Below, in pieces: positions 1-8,549 of a stretch of DNA of 54,893 bases. Every line of letters starts with the position of its first letter. Within the stretch, counting starts at the first letter, position 1. The DNA is from Oscillospiraceae bacterium (lineage in GTDB: Bacteria > Bacillota > Clostridia > Oscillospirales > Oscillospiraceae): positions 1 to 54,893 of the forward strand of contig CACYHB010000009.1 in assembly GCA_902774015.1 (NCBI GenBank), given 5' to 3'. Below the pieces are notes generated by a model. That model saw only the letters and a program-made list of their open reading frames with translations, had not been told where the DNA came from and searched no databases. The translations under genes and the position numbers were made by a program.

Positions 1-18
1 CAGGCTTTTTCGGGTAAT

Positions 19-132
19 CGCATTTTGATCCCCCGTCAAAATGCGCGGCGGGAGAAGCGCAGTCAAAAAAGTCTGTCAGACTTTTTTGACAAGCTGACAG
101 GACCCCGGACGGCAACGCCGTCCGGGGTCCTG
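19..132. terminator. Three-hairpin cluster ending the CoA-transferase transcript
   Basis: Three inverted repeats lie downstream of the minus-strand CoA-transferase. The one nearest the gene has perfect 16-bp GC-rich arms (98-113 and 117-132, loop AAC). The next has 13-bp arms (62-74 and 78-90) with six A/T at the base, so it can act as an intrinsic terminator in either direction. The third has 10-bp arms (19-28 and 36-45). Termination is inferred from structure only. The clustering resembles the hairpin arrays elsewhere in this window. Confidence 0.6.
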
Positions 133-153
133 TTCTGTTATGGGCCGCGCAGA

Positions 154-1458
154 TCAGATCAGGATGCCGCGTTTTTTTGCCTCGAAGCGCAGCTCGTCCC
201 GGAAATTGGGGTGGGCGATGGCGATGAGCTGCTGGGCCCGGCGGGAGAGGGGTTCGCCCCGCAGATGGGCGATGCCGTACTCGGTGACCACGTAATCCAC
301 GTCGTTCTTGCTGGTGGTGACCACGGCGCCGGGGGTGAGGACGGATTTTATCTTGCTGATGCTGTCGCCCTTGGCGGTGGAGGTGAAGGCGATGAAGCTC
401 TTGCCGCCCTTCGACTGGCAGGCGCCCCGTACGTAGTCCACCTGGCCGCCGGAGCCGGACATGTGCTTCGTGCCCACGCTCTCGGCGCAGACCTGGCCCC
501 AGAGATCCACCTCGAGCGCGGCATTGATGGAGATCATGTTGTCGTTGAGGCAGATGACGTTGGGATCGTTCACGTAGTCCACAGGCAGCAGGGCGATGCC
601 GGGATTGTCGTCGATGTAGTCGTAAATCCGCTGGGAGCCGAAGGCGAAGGTAGTGACGGTCTGGCCGCGGTGGATCTGCTTTTTGCTGTTGTTGACCGCG
701 CCGCAGGCGATCAGCTCCACCATGGAGTCGGTGAACATCTCGGTGTGGATGCCGAGATCGTGCTTCTGCTTAAGCGCCGCGCCCACTGCGTCTGGGATCG
801 CGCCGATGCCCAGCTGGATGCAGGAGCCGTCCCGGATCTGCTCGGCGATCAGGCCGCCGATCGTCTCGCTGATCGCGTCCATCTTCGTGGGCGGCAGCAC
901 GGGCAGCTCATGGCTCACTTCAATGAGGCCGGTTACCTGGCTGATGTGGATCTGTGCGCCGCAGACGGCCCGGGGCTGGCGGTCGTTGACCTCCAGGAAA
1001 ATGCGCTTTGCCTTCTCGATCATCGCGGGGCTGTAGGAGCTGACCGTGGAGAGGGAGAACCAGCCGTGCTTGTCCATGGGCGAGACGGAGACGCAGAACA
1101 CGTCGTAGTCGTACATGGCGCGGATGTATTTCGGGATGTCCCGATAGTAGTTGGGGATGATGTCGCCGTAGCCGCCGTTGACGGCCCTCCGGGAGCCGCC
1201 GCCGGAGAACCAGGCTTCGCTGGTGAGCCTGCCGAAGAGGCTGTTGTCCGCGAGAAACTCCAGCGGGTACACATCCAGAAGGGTCTGTACCCTGACGCCG
1301 GAGATCTCATTATTCCTTGCGCGCTCGGCGACGGCGCTCATGATGGTCGGCGTCTGGGCCGCGCCCGCGTCCATGCCGATGAGCCATCCGCTCTCCACCT
1401 GGGCCGCCAGCGCCCCGGCGGTGCTTCTTTTGGCTTCGTATTCTGCCTGATAGTTCAT
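154..1458 (-). CDS. Acetyl-CoA hydrolase/transferase family CoA-transferase (butyryl-CoA:acetate or 4-hydroxybutyrate type)
   Basis: A 434-residue cytosolic enzyme of the family that moves CoA between an acyl-CoA and a carboxylate. Its length matches butyryl-CoA:acetate and 4-hydroxybutyrate CoA-transferases. The segment GIHTEMFTDSM contains the Glu expected to form the glutamyl-CoA intermediate, and a glycine-rich GSGGQVDYVRG loop lies further on. I chose ATG 1458 because an AAAGG motif sits 9 bases upstream; an earlier in-frame ATG at 1467 directly abuts that motif, and upstream codons run into a repeat. PFOR lies upstream on the same strand, which fits fermentation of pyruvate to acetyl-CoA and short-chain fatty acids. 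The exact substrate pair cannot be read from sequence. Confidence 0.85.
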   Translation of the reverse strand: MNYQAEYEAKRSTAGALAAQVESGWLIGMDAGAAQTPTIMSAVAERARNNEISGVRVQTLLDVYPLEFLADNSLFGRLTSEAWFSGGGSRRAVNGGYGDIIPNYYRDIPKYIRAMYDYDVFCVSVSPMDKHGWFSLSTVSSYSPAMIEKAKRIFLEVNDRQPRAVCGAQIHISQVTGLIEVSHELPVLPPTKMDAISETIGGLIAEQIRDGSCIQLGIGAIPDAVGAALKQKHDLGIHTEMFTDSMVELIACGAVNNSKKQIHRGQTVTTFAFGSQRIYDYIDDNPGIALLPVDYVNDPNVICLNDNMISINAALEVDLWGQVCAESVGTKHMSGSGGQVDYVRGACQSKGGKSFIAFTSTAKGDSISKIKSVLTPGAVVTTSKNDVDYVVTEYGIAHLRGEPLSRRAQQLIAIAHPNFRDELRFEAKKRGILI

Positions 1459-1480
1459 GTTCTGCATCCTTTCGTGGAAT

Positions 1481-1597
1481 GGCTCCCCTGTGCAAGGGGA
1501 GCTGTCTGCGGAGCTGACTGAGGGGTTGGTGAAGGTCTTGCCGCCAACCCCTCCGGCCTCGCTGCGCTCGGTCACCTCCCCTTGCGCAGGGGAGGCT
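1481..1597. repeat. 117-bp palindromic interspersed repeat
   Basis: The stretch between PFOR and the CoA-transferase is a compound palindrome. Each end is itself a hairpin with a TGTGCAA or TTGCGCA loop flanked by C-rich and G-rich arms (1482-1502 and 1575-1595), and the two ends are inverted near-copies of each other. A third stem pairs 1521-1529 (AGGGGTTGG) with 1544-1552. There is no convincing coding content. The architecture is that of a small non-autonomous repeat of the kind common between genes in gut Clostridia; that family comparison is from memory. Confidence 0.7.
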
Positions 1598-1605
1598 ATT
1601 TGCTC

Positions 1606-4600
1606 TCAGCCCTGTCCTGCCAGTCTCTTGTACTTGGCGTAGCGCTTGGCCGTGAAGTCCTCGGCCTCGGCGAAGAGCATCTCGGCCCGTTCGGGGAAGG
1701 TGCGGGTCAGGGAGGCGAAGCGGTTTTCGCCCATCATGAAGTCCCGCAGCTTGCCGTTGGGCTCGCCGGAATCCAGCAGGAAGGGGTTCTTTCCCTCGTT
1801 CTCCAGCTCCGGGTTGTAGCGGAACAGGGGCCAGAAGCCGCATTCCGTGGCGGCCTTGCCCTCCTCCATGGCCTTGCCCATGCCCTTCGACAGCCCGTGG
1901 TTGATGCAGGGGGCGTAGGCCACGACGATGGACGGCCCGTGATAGGCGGCCGCCTCCTTGAGGCACTTGATGGCGTGCTCGGGGTTGGCGCCGAGGTTGA
2001 TCTGCGCCACGTAGATGTAGCCGTAGGTGGAGAGGATCAGACCCAGGTCCTTCTTGGGCGTGGCCTTGCCCGCGGCGGCAAACTGCACGGAGGCGCCGAT
2101 GGGCGTGGCCTTGGAGGACTGTCCGCCGGTGTTGGCGTAGAGCTCGTTGTCCATGACCAGCACGTTCAGATCCATGCCGGTGGCCAGCACGTGGTCCAGA
2201 CCGCCGTAGCCGATGTCGTAGGCCCAGCCGTCGCCGCCGACCATCCAGATGGCCTTCTTGGTCAGCGTGTCCTCACGGCGGCGGATAAAGTCGAGATCCT
2301 CGCTCTCCTCGGTATTCGCCTTCAGCGCTTCACGGACCCGGTCGGCGGCCTCTTCGGTCTTGTCCATGTCGTCGCCCTCATCCAGCCACTGCCGCAGCGC
2401 GTCCTTGAGCCGTTCGTCCGCGCTCTGCTCCAGGACGGCGCGGGCGTGCATTTTGGTCTGCTCGCGCAGCTGCTCGGCGGAGAGCCCGATGCCCAGCGCA
2501 AATTCGGCGTTGTTTTCAAACAGGGAGTTGGAGAAGGCGGGGCCGAAGCCGCGCTTGTTCACGGTCTGGGGGAAGGTGGGGGCGAAGAAGCCGTAGGCCT
2601 GGGAGCAGCCCGTGGCGTTGGCGGCATACATCCGGTCGCCGAAGAGCTGGGTCAGCAGCTTCAGGTACGGCGTCTCACCGCAGCCGGGGCAGGCGCCGGA
2701 GAACTCGTACAGGGGCTGCTCGTACTGGCTGCCCTTGGCGGAGAAGCGGCTCATGGGATTGGCCTTCTCGCTGAGCGTCAGGCAGTAGTCCCAGTTCTTC
2801 TGCTCGGCGACCACGTCGTCCAGCGGCACCATGCGGAGAGCCTTTTCTTTGGCCGGGCAGACGGTGACGCAGCTTCCGCAGCCCTGGCAGTCCATCACGC
2901 CCACCTGGATGCGGTAGCGCAGGCCCTCGAAGCCCTTGCCCAGAGCCGGCTTGGTCTCGCAGCCCGCGGGCGCGGCCGCGGCCTCCTCCCCGGTGAAGAG
3001 GAAGGGACGGATGGCGGCGTGGGGGCAGACCAGGGAGCAGCGGTTGCAGCCGATGCATTTCGCGGGATCCCAGACGGGCACGTTGTCGGCCACGCCGCGT
3101 TTTTCAAAGCGGGCCATGGAGATGGGCATGACGCCGTCGGCATATTCGGTGAAGGTGCTGACCGGGATGTCGTCGCCCTTGGCGCGGTTCATCGGGATCA
3201 GGACCTTCTGCACGTAGGAGGGAAGGCCCGGATCGACAGCGAGCGCTTCGTCTCTGAGCTGCGCCCACTCCTCGGGCACCTCGATCTTCACCATGTCGGT
3301 CAGGCCCCGTTCGATCGCGGCGAGGTTCATGTTCACGATCTTCTCACCCTTGCGGGAGAAGGTTTTGACGGCGGCCTCCTTCATGTACTTCTCGGCATCC
3401 ATGATGGGCAGCACGCCGGAGAGCTTGAAGAAGGCGGCCTGCAGCACGGTGCTGGTACGGTTGCCCAGACCGATCTCGGCGGCGATGTCGGTGGCGTCGA
3501 TGGTGTAGAACTGCACGTGGCGCTCCGCAAGCAGGCGTTTGGCGCGGTTGGGCAGGTTTGCGGTCAGGGTCTCGCCCTTCCAGCGGGTGTTCAGCAGGAA
3601 AATGCCGCCGGGTTTGACCTCGTTTACGACGTCATAGGTGTGCATGTAGCTCTGCTTGTGGCAGGCCACGAAATCGGCCATGGTCACGTAGTAGGCCGAC
3701 TGGATGGGCTCGTGGCCGAAGCGCAGATGGCTGCGGGTCAGACCGCCGGATTTCTTGGCGTCGTACTGGAAGTAGGCCTGCACGTACTGATCGGTGTTGT
3801 CGCCGATGATCTTGCAGGAGTTCTTGTTGGCGCCCACGGTGCCGTCGGAGCCGAGGCCCCAGAACTTGCAGGAGATGATGGACTTGCCGGAGGTGACGAT
3901 GTTCTCGCCCACGGGCAGAGAGGTGAAGGTCACGTCGTCGTTGATGCCGACGGTGAAGTGGTTCTTCTTTTCGCCGGCCATGTTGTCGAACACGGCGCGG
4001 ATCTGGGCGGGGGTGGTGTCCTTGGAGGAGAGACCGTAGCGGCCGCCCAGCAGGGTCACGCGGAGACCCGCCTCCTGCACGGCGGCGCTCACGTCCTCAT
4101 ACAGCGGCTCACCCAGAGCGCCGGGCTCCTTGGTGCGGTCAAGCACGCTCAGAACCCTGCAGCTTGCGGGGATGGCGGCGGTGAAATGCTTCAGGGAGAA
4201 GGGGCGGTACAGACGTACCTGGATGAGGCCCACCTTCTCGCCGCGCGCGTTGAGCCAGGCGACGACCTCCTGCGCGGTCTGGCATACGCTGCCCATGGCC
4301 ACGAGCACACGCTCGGCGTCGGGCGCGCCGTAGTAGTTGAAGAGCTTGTAATCGCGCCCGGTGAGGGCGGACATCTTTTCCATGTATTCCTCGACGATCG
4401 CGGGGAAGGCATTGTAGGTGGGGTTCGAGGCCTCGCGGTGCTGGAAGAAAATGTCGTCGTTTTCGCCGCTGTTGCGGATGGTGGGATGCTCCGGGTTCAG
4501 CGCCCGGTCGCGGAATTTCTGCAGCTCGTCCCAGTCCACCAGCTTGCGCAGATCCTCGTAATCCAGCACGTCGATCTTCTGGATCTCGTGGCTGGTCCGG

Positions 4601-5115
4601 AAGCCGTCAAAGAAGTGCTGCACGGGGACGTGGCCCTTGATGGCGGCCAGATGGGCCACCGCGCCCAGATCCATGCACTCCTGCACGCTGGAGGAGGCCA
4701 GCTGGGCCCAGCCGGTCTGGCGGCAGGCCATCACGTCCTGATGGTCGCCGAAGATGGAGACGGACTCCGTCGCGACGGAGCGCGCCGCCACGTGCATCAC
4801 CGCGGGGACCAGCAGGCCCGCGATGCGGTACATGGGCGGGATCATCAGCATCAGGCCCTGGGCGGAGGTGTAGGTGGTGCCGAGAGATCCGGCCTCCAGC
4901 GCGCCCTGCATGGCGGCGCAGGCGCCGGCCTCCGCCTGCATCTCCATGAGCTTCACGGAGCTGCCGAACAGATTTTTCTTTCCCCGGGCGGCCCACTCAT
5001 CGACGTGGTTGGCCATGGGGCTCGACGGGGTAATGGGGTAAATGGTTGCGACTTCGGTAAAGGCATAACTCGCATAAGCGGCGGCTTCATTGCCGTCCAT
5101 GGATTTCCTCAACAT
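1606..5115 (-). CDS. nifJ: Pyruvate:ferredoxin (flavodoxin) oxidoreductase
   Basis: A single-chain PFOR of 1169 residues, the usual length. It oxidatively decarboxylates pyruvate to acetyl-CoA and CO2 and reduces ferredoxin. The N-terminus (MDGNEAAAYASYAFTEVA, then YPITPSSPMA) is typical of the thiamine-diphosphate-binding first domain. Two CxxCxxCxxxCP clusters near residues 685 and 740 bind two [4Fe-4S] centres. CPGCGETPY near residue 815 and GGDGWAYDIGYGG near 965 form the C-terminal thiamine-diphosphate domain, and its conserved Cys residues supply the proximal cluster. AGGAGG lies 7 bases before the ATG. The CoA-transferase is downstream and a small ferredoxin is encoded at 47.7 kb. Both fit the same fermentative pathway. 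Confidence 0.97.
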   Translation of the reverse strand: MLRKSMDGNEAAAYASYAFTEVATIYPITPSSPMANHVDEWAARGKKNLFGSSVKLMEMQAEAGACAAMQGALEAGSLGTTYTSAQGLMLMIPPMYRIAGLLVPAVMHVAARSVATESVSIFGDHQDVMACRQTGWAQLASSSVQECMDLGAVAHLAAIKGHVPVQHFFDGFRTSHEIQKIDVLDYEDLRKLVDWDELQKFRDRALNPEHPTIRNSGENDDIFFQHREASNPTYNAFPAIVEEYMEKMSALTGRDYKLFNYYGAPDAERVLVAMGSVCQTAQEVVAWLNARGEKVGLIQVRLYRPFSLKHFTAAIPASCRVLSVLDRTKEPGALGEPLYEDVSAAVQEAGLRVTLLGGRYGLSSKDTTPAQIRAVFDNMAGEKKNHFTVGINDDVTFTSLPVGENIVTSGKSIISCKFWGLGSDGTVGANKNSCKIIGDNTDQYVQAYFQYDAKKSGGLTRSHLRFGHEPIQSAYYVTMADFVACHKQSYMHTYDVVNEVKPGGIFLLNTRWKGETLTANLPNRAKRLLAERHVQFYTIDATDIAAEIGLGNRTSTVLQAAFFKLSGVLPIMDAEKYMKEAAVKTFSRKGEKIVNMNLAAIERGLTDMVKIEVPEEWAQLRDEALAVDPGLPSYVQKVLIPMNRAKGDDIPVSTFTEYADGVMPISMARFEKRGVADNVPVWDPAKCIGCNRCSLVCPHAAIRPFLFTGEEAAAAPAGCETKPALGKGFEGLRYRIQVGVMDCQGCGSCVTVCPAKEKALRMVPLDDVVAEQKNWDYCLTLSEKANPMSRFSAKGSQYEQPLYEFSGACPGCGETPYLKLLTQLFGDRMYAANATGCSQAYGFFAPTFPQTVNKRGFGPAFSNSLFENNAEFALGIGLSAEQLREQTKMHARAVLEQSADERLKDALRQWLDEGDDMDKTEEAADRVREALKANTEESEDLDFIRRREDTLTKKAIWMVGGDGWAYDIGYGGLDHVLATGMDLNVLVMDNELYANTGGQSSKATPIGASVQFAAAGKATPKKDLGLILSTYGYIYVAQINLGANPEHAIKCLKEAAAYHGPSIVVAYAPCINHGLSKGMGKAMEEGKAATECGFWPLFRYNPELENEGKNPFLLDSGEPNGKLRDFMMGENRFASLTRTFPERAEMLFAEAEDFTAKRYAKYKRLAGQG

Positions 5116-5236
5116 GGGAAAGCCTCCTGATATGTAAATAGTAATATAGGGAATTCTTTCACGCAGGGAAGGAGTTTCGCACGGAACGCTTCGTCGAATT
5201 TTCCAAAAATCGCCTCCGTTAATTCAATTTTTTTAT

Positions 5237-5265
5237 ATTATACACCTATTTCACACAGGAAGAAA
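5237..5265 (-). promoter_or_regulatory. Probable nifJ promoter
   Basis: Reading the minus strand, TATAAT at 5242-5237 is a perfect -10. The hexamer 17 bases upstream (TTTCTT, 5265-5260) is a poor -35. The leader to the start codon would be about 115 bases. Confidence 0.4.
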
Positions 5266-5448
5266 GGGGGCGGAGCCGCTTTTCTTATTTTTTCTTTGTA
5301 TGAAAACCATATCTGTCGGAAAAGCGGCGGGCGGCTGATAGCGACGCGAAGCTGGTACTTTAGGGCAGCCCCTGCTGACCACTGGCCACTCGTGCCGCGT
5401 CTATCACCGACCGATGGCCGGCGCTGCGAAGAACGTTCGTCCCTCGCC

Positions 5449-5736
5449 GCAGGGGCGCGTATTACGCGCCCGCCATGTCAGACTCTGCACCGTATCCGCG
5501 GGCGATTCGTGAATCGCCCCAACGAAGCGCATTTGTGCTGCACCGCAGGGGCGCGTACTACGCGCCCGCCATGTCAGACTCTGCACCGCGTCCGCGGGCG
5601 ATTCGTGAATCGCCCCTACGAAGCGCCCTTGTGCTGCACCGCAGGGGCGCGTATTACGCGCCAGCCATGTCAGACTCTGCACCGCGTCCGCGGGCGATTC
5701 GTGAATCGCCCCTACGAAGCGGCTTTGTGCTGCACC
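5449..5736. repeat. Three tandem copies of a 96-bp repeat
   Basis: Near-identical units start at 5449, 5545 and 5641, and a fourth copy begins at 5737 but diverges after about 7 bases. Every unit holds two palindromes: GGCGCGTATTACGCGCC and GGGCGATTCGTGAATCGCCC. Because 96 is a multiple of three, the array stays open in several frames on both strands, but the translation is just the repeat and is not believed to be a gene. I see nothing recognisable between 5266 and 5448. The array lies directly upstream of the promoter of the DUF2201-type gene. Confidence 0.9.
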
Positions 5737-5823
5737 GCAGGGGCCGACGTCGCCTGTCGGCCCGCGGACGCGGTACCGGTTCCCGCGGGAGCGCGCTACG
5801 CTCCCCTGCGAACTCGTACCGCC

Positions 5824-5852
5824 TTTACTTTCCGCCGCGCATTCGGTATAAT
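5824..5852 (+). promoter_or_regulatory. Promoter of the DUF2201-type/MoxR unit
   Basis: TTTACT (5824-5829), a 17-base spacer and a perfect TATAAT (5847-5852). Transcription should begin near 5859, leaving a leader of about 30 bases before the ACG at 5889. This places the start of the following gene after the 96-bp repeat array. Confidence 0.65.
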
Positions 5853-5888
5853 ACTTTCAACACCGCGGAAGGAGAGGAGGGGAGCGCG

Positions 5889-6935
5889 ACGGACTTCAAA
5901 GAGATCTGCGACGCGCTGGAAGAGCGCTATCCCCAGTGGGCCGGCAGGCTGCGCATGCTCTCCTTCCGGGAGGGAGCGGGCTTCGGCCCGGTGGACAACA
6001 ACGGCCGGGAGATCCTCTACAACGAGCGGCTGATGAAGTACTATACCGAGGAGAGCCGCCGCTTCTACGTGGCCCAGCAGCTGCTGCATCTTCAGCTCAA
6101 CCACTTTGCCAGGGGCAGGGGGAAGGACCGGCGCCTCTGGAAAACCGCCAGCGACGCGGTGGTCAACGCCATGCTGAAGGCCGACGGCTTCGCCCTGCCG
6201 GAGGACGCGGTGCTCCTGCCCGGCGCGGGAGATCAGAGTGCCGAGGACCTGTACGCGCTGCTGCGGCAGCAGCGGAAGGACACGGACGAGAGCGGGCGGG
6301 AGACGGAGCCGATGATCCGCGAAGTTAGGCCCGACGACAAGAGCAAACAGGCCGGCAAGGAGAGCGAGGCCCATCTGCGCGCCATTGAGGACCCGGGGCT
6401 TGCCGCCATCGTGGCGGGACTTGCGGAGCTGCTGGAGCCCAGCATGCAGCTGGATTTCGACTGGTTTCCCGGCACCACCATCCGGGACGGGGTGCTGGGG
6501 CATGAGTTCCGGGCCTATCCGGTGGCCCACGCGGAGATCCTGCTGGACACCAGCGCCTCCGTGGACGCGGAGCTGCTGCGCGCCTTCGTGCGAGGAGTAA
6601 AAGGCCTCCTGCGGCAGGACGCGGTGGTGCGCGTCGGCTGCTTTGATACCCGCTTTTACGGCTTTCAGGACGTTGTGACCGAGCAGGATATCGAAAAGCT
6701 GGAGCTGAGCGGCGCGGGCGGCACGGACTTTCACGCCGCGATCCACGCCTTCACCGGAGATGCGGAAAACCGCATCATCTTTACCGACGGTTTTGCCGAG
6801 ATGCCCGAGGAGCGCTGCGACGCGATCTGGGTGGTCTACGGGAATACGACGATCCACCCCATCGGCGGCCGCGTGATCTACAGCCGGCCAAACGAGGAGA
6901 AAGAGAAGCATGAAATCGATTTTCTTATCACTTGA
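5889..6935 (+). CDS. VWA-like (DUF2201-type) protein with degenerate metallopeptidase motif, putative ACG start
   Basis: A 348-residue protein if it starts at ACG 5889. The reading frame is open further upstream, but only through the tandem repeats, and it contains no ATG, GTG or TTG between the promoter and residue 23. A strong GAGGAGGGG sits 6 bases before the ACG. The N-terminal half resembles the DUF2201 putative metallopeptidase domain, but the usual HExxH reads QQLLH at residues 63-67. The C-terminal half is VWA-like with MIDAS residues DTSAS near residue 220, GGTDF and FTDGF. It overlaps the MoxR-type ATPase gene by 26 bases, which suggests a two-component ATPase/VWA machine. Function unknown. 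The ACG could also be a sequence variant of ATG. Confidence 0.75.
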   Translation, partial: TDFKEICDALEERYPQWAGRLRMLSFREGAGFGPVDNNGREILYNERLMKYYTEESRRFYVAQQLLHLQLNHFARGRGKDRRLWKTASDAVVNAMLKADGFALPEDAVLLPGAGDQSAEDLYALLRQQRKDTDESGRETEPMIREVRPDDKSKQAGKESEAHLRAIEDPGLAAIVAGLAELLEPSMQLDFDWFPGTTIRDGVLGHEFRAYPVAHAEILLDTSASVDAELLRAFVRGVKGLLRQDAVVRVGCFDTRFYGFQDVVTEQDIEKLELSGAGGTDFHAAIHAFTGDAENRIIFTDGFAEMPEERCDAIWVVYGNTTIHPIGGRVIYSRPNEEKEKHEIDFLIT

Positions 6936-8532
6936 ACAGGTCTATGCAAAGCCCCTTGCCCTCTTCGGCAAGGTGGGCTCCGCCGCGCCGGCCACGGATC
7001 TGGCGCTGATGACCGCCCCGGACGACGGCTTTCTTCACGAGAGCGGCGGCGGGATCAACTACTACCTCTCCGACGGCTGCGTGGACCGCTTCGGCCGCGC
7101 CGGCAACTGCGCCGTCTGCGCCGTCCGGCCGGTTCTCCTGCTGGACGAGGGAGAGGAGAGCCTTTTGCGCCGTGTGCACGGGGAGGGCGGCGTTACCACC
7201 GCCGAGTACGGCACGTATCCCACCGTGATCCTGGATCCCGCCCTGCGGGATATGGCGGAGCGGGAGTTTGCCCGGGGAAGCCTCGCAGACACCGGCCGCC
7301 GCGTGCGCGTCGGAGAAGAGGAGGCGCCGGTCTGGCGGCTCGGCGCCAAGGAGCTCGTGCGCGTCACGCTCCGGCAGGGCGGCGTCAACGGCTATGTAAG
7401 TCTTTCGGACGGGAGCCTGGTGGGCGAAGGGGAGAGCGTTTTTCTGGAAATGCGCCCCGTGCGCTGGCTCTATGACGAGGAGAAAGCCCTCCTTGTGAGC
7501 TGTCAGGCGCTCTTCGGCGGCATGAGCCGCGAGGAGGCCGCCGCCTATCTGCGGGAGGACTTTATCAAAGAGCTTTGTACGGCCGACCAGAGCGAGGCAA
7601 AGGACAGAGCCTTCCGGGTGGAGGAGCATGACGAGCTGAGCCTGATCCGCGCCTATGTGAAGGCGGACATCCCGGTCTTTCTCCACGGCCTGTCCGGCGA
7701 CGGCAAGAGCGACCGCGTCCGGCAGATCGACCCCCTGGCGCTGGACATCGAGCTGGTGAACGAGAACCCCGACACGATCAACGGCCGCGCGATCTACAAC
7801 GAGGCGAGGGACGAGATCGTGGACGTCAAGCCCGTCTGGCTGGTGAAGCTGGAGCGGCTCTGCGAGGACGGAGAACTCCACATCCTCTTTTTCGATGAGC
7901 TCACCAACGCCACCAAGCAGACCCAGTCGGTGATCTTCAAGATCGTGCTGGAGCGCTTCGTGAACAACCGCTGGCCGCTGCCGGCGAACGCCCGCATCGT
8001 GGCCGCCGGCAACGACCGCAGCGAATCCAGCGCCGCCCACGACCTGGCAGAGCCCCTCTTCGGCCGCTTCGCCCACATCTATATCCGCACCACCGTGGAA
8101 AACTGGATGCCCTGGGCCGTGCGAAGCCGCATCAACCCCTACGTGATGGAGTTTCTCGCGAACAACGACCTCTACCTGCGCACACCCTTTACCGGTACCG
8201 AGGGCAACGCCGATCCCCGCCGCTGGGAGATGGCGTCCAGGGCGCTCGACAGCTCCGGCAACGACTTCTCTCTGCTGGAACCCATCGTGGGTCGGGAGAC
8301 CGCCGAGAGCTTCATCCGCTTCTTCAAGGCCCAGGAGCAGCTTGCGGCCCTCGGCGAGTACAGCGACGAGGAGCTTGCGCGCTTCAGCGTGGCCCGGCGT
8401 TATCAGCTGGCCCAGCAGTGCCTGTATCTGGCCGCGGCCAGGCCGGAGGAGGCCAGGGCGCTGGTCCGCCGCCTCGGCGCGGAGTTTGAGGCCTGGTTCG
8501 ACTATATGCTGGAGAGAAAGAGCCTGCTGTAA
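6910..8532 (+). CDS. MoxR-type AAA+ ATPase with extra N-terminal domain
   Basis: A 540-residue protein. The AAA+ core is in the C-terminal half: Walker A GLSGDGKS, Walker B LFFDE, and a sensor/arginine segment around AAGNDRSESSAAHDLAEPLFGRF. This fits MoxR-like ATPases that work with VWA proteins to remodel or activate targets. The first 200 residues or so are not AAA+; a segment ending in VRPVLLL recalls DUF6273-like domains, a weak by-eye match. GAGGAG lies upstream of the ATG, inside the previous gene, and the 26-base overlap points to translational coupling. In most pairs I know of the ATPase gene comes first; here it is second. Substrate and role unknown. Confidence 0.8.
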   Translation: MKSIFLSLEQVYAKPLALFGKVGSAAPATDLALMTAPDDGFLHESGGGINYYLSDGCVDRFGRAGNCAVCAVRPVLLLDEGEESLLRRVHGEGGVTTAEYGTYPTVILDPALRDMAEREFARGSLADTGRRVRVGEEEAPVWRLGAKELVRVTLRQGGVNGYVSLSDGSLVGEGESVFLEMRPVRWLYDEEKALLVSCQALFGGMSREEAAAYLREDFIKELCTADQSEAKDRAFRVEEHDELSLIRAYVKADIPVFLHGLSGDGKSDRVRQIDPLALDIELVNENPDTINGRAIYNEARDEIVDVKPVWLVKLERLCEDGELHILFFDELTNATKQTQSVIFKIVLERFVNNRWPLPANARIVAAGNDRSESSAAHDLAEPLFGRFAHIYIRTTVENWMPWAVRSRINPYVMEFLANNDLYLRTPFTGTEGNADPRRWEMASRALDSSGNDFSLLEPIVGRETAESFIRFFKAQEQLAALGEYSDEELARFSVARRYQLAQQCLYLAAARPEEARALVRRLGAEFEAWFDYMLERKSLL

Positions 8533-8549
8533 ACCCAAAAAAGAAACAA

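Noticed and set aside
1582-5130. 1182-residue open frame on the plus strand opposite nifJ
   Set aside because: Antisense shadow of a GC-rich gene; the translation is low-complexity Gly/Val/His/Asp and the minus-strand PFOR is certain.
5237-5265. Rex operator upstream of nifJ
   Set aside because: A GTGAAAT half site can be seen but no matching inverted half at the right spacing.
5449-5736. CRISPR array
   Set aside because: The units abut with no unique spacers and are 96 bp long with palindromes inside; no cas genes.
5475-5888. N-terminal extension of the DUF2201-type protein through the tandem repeats
   Set aside because: Lies upstream of the promoter and is only the repeat translated; no family similarity.
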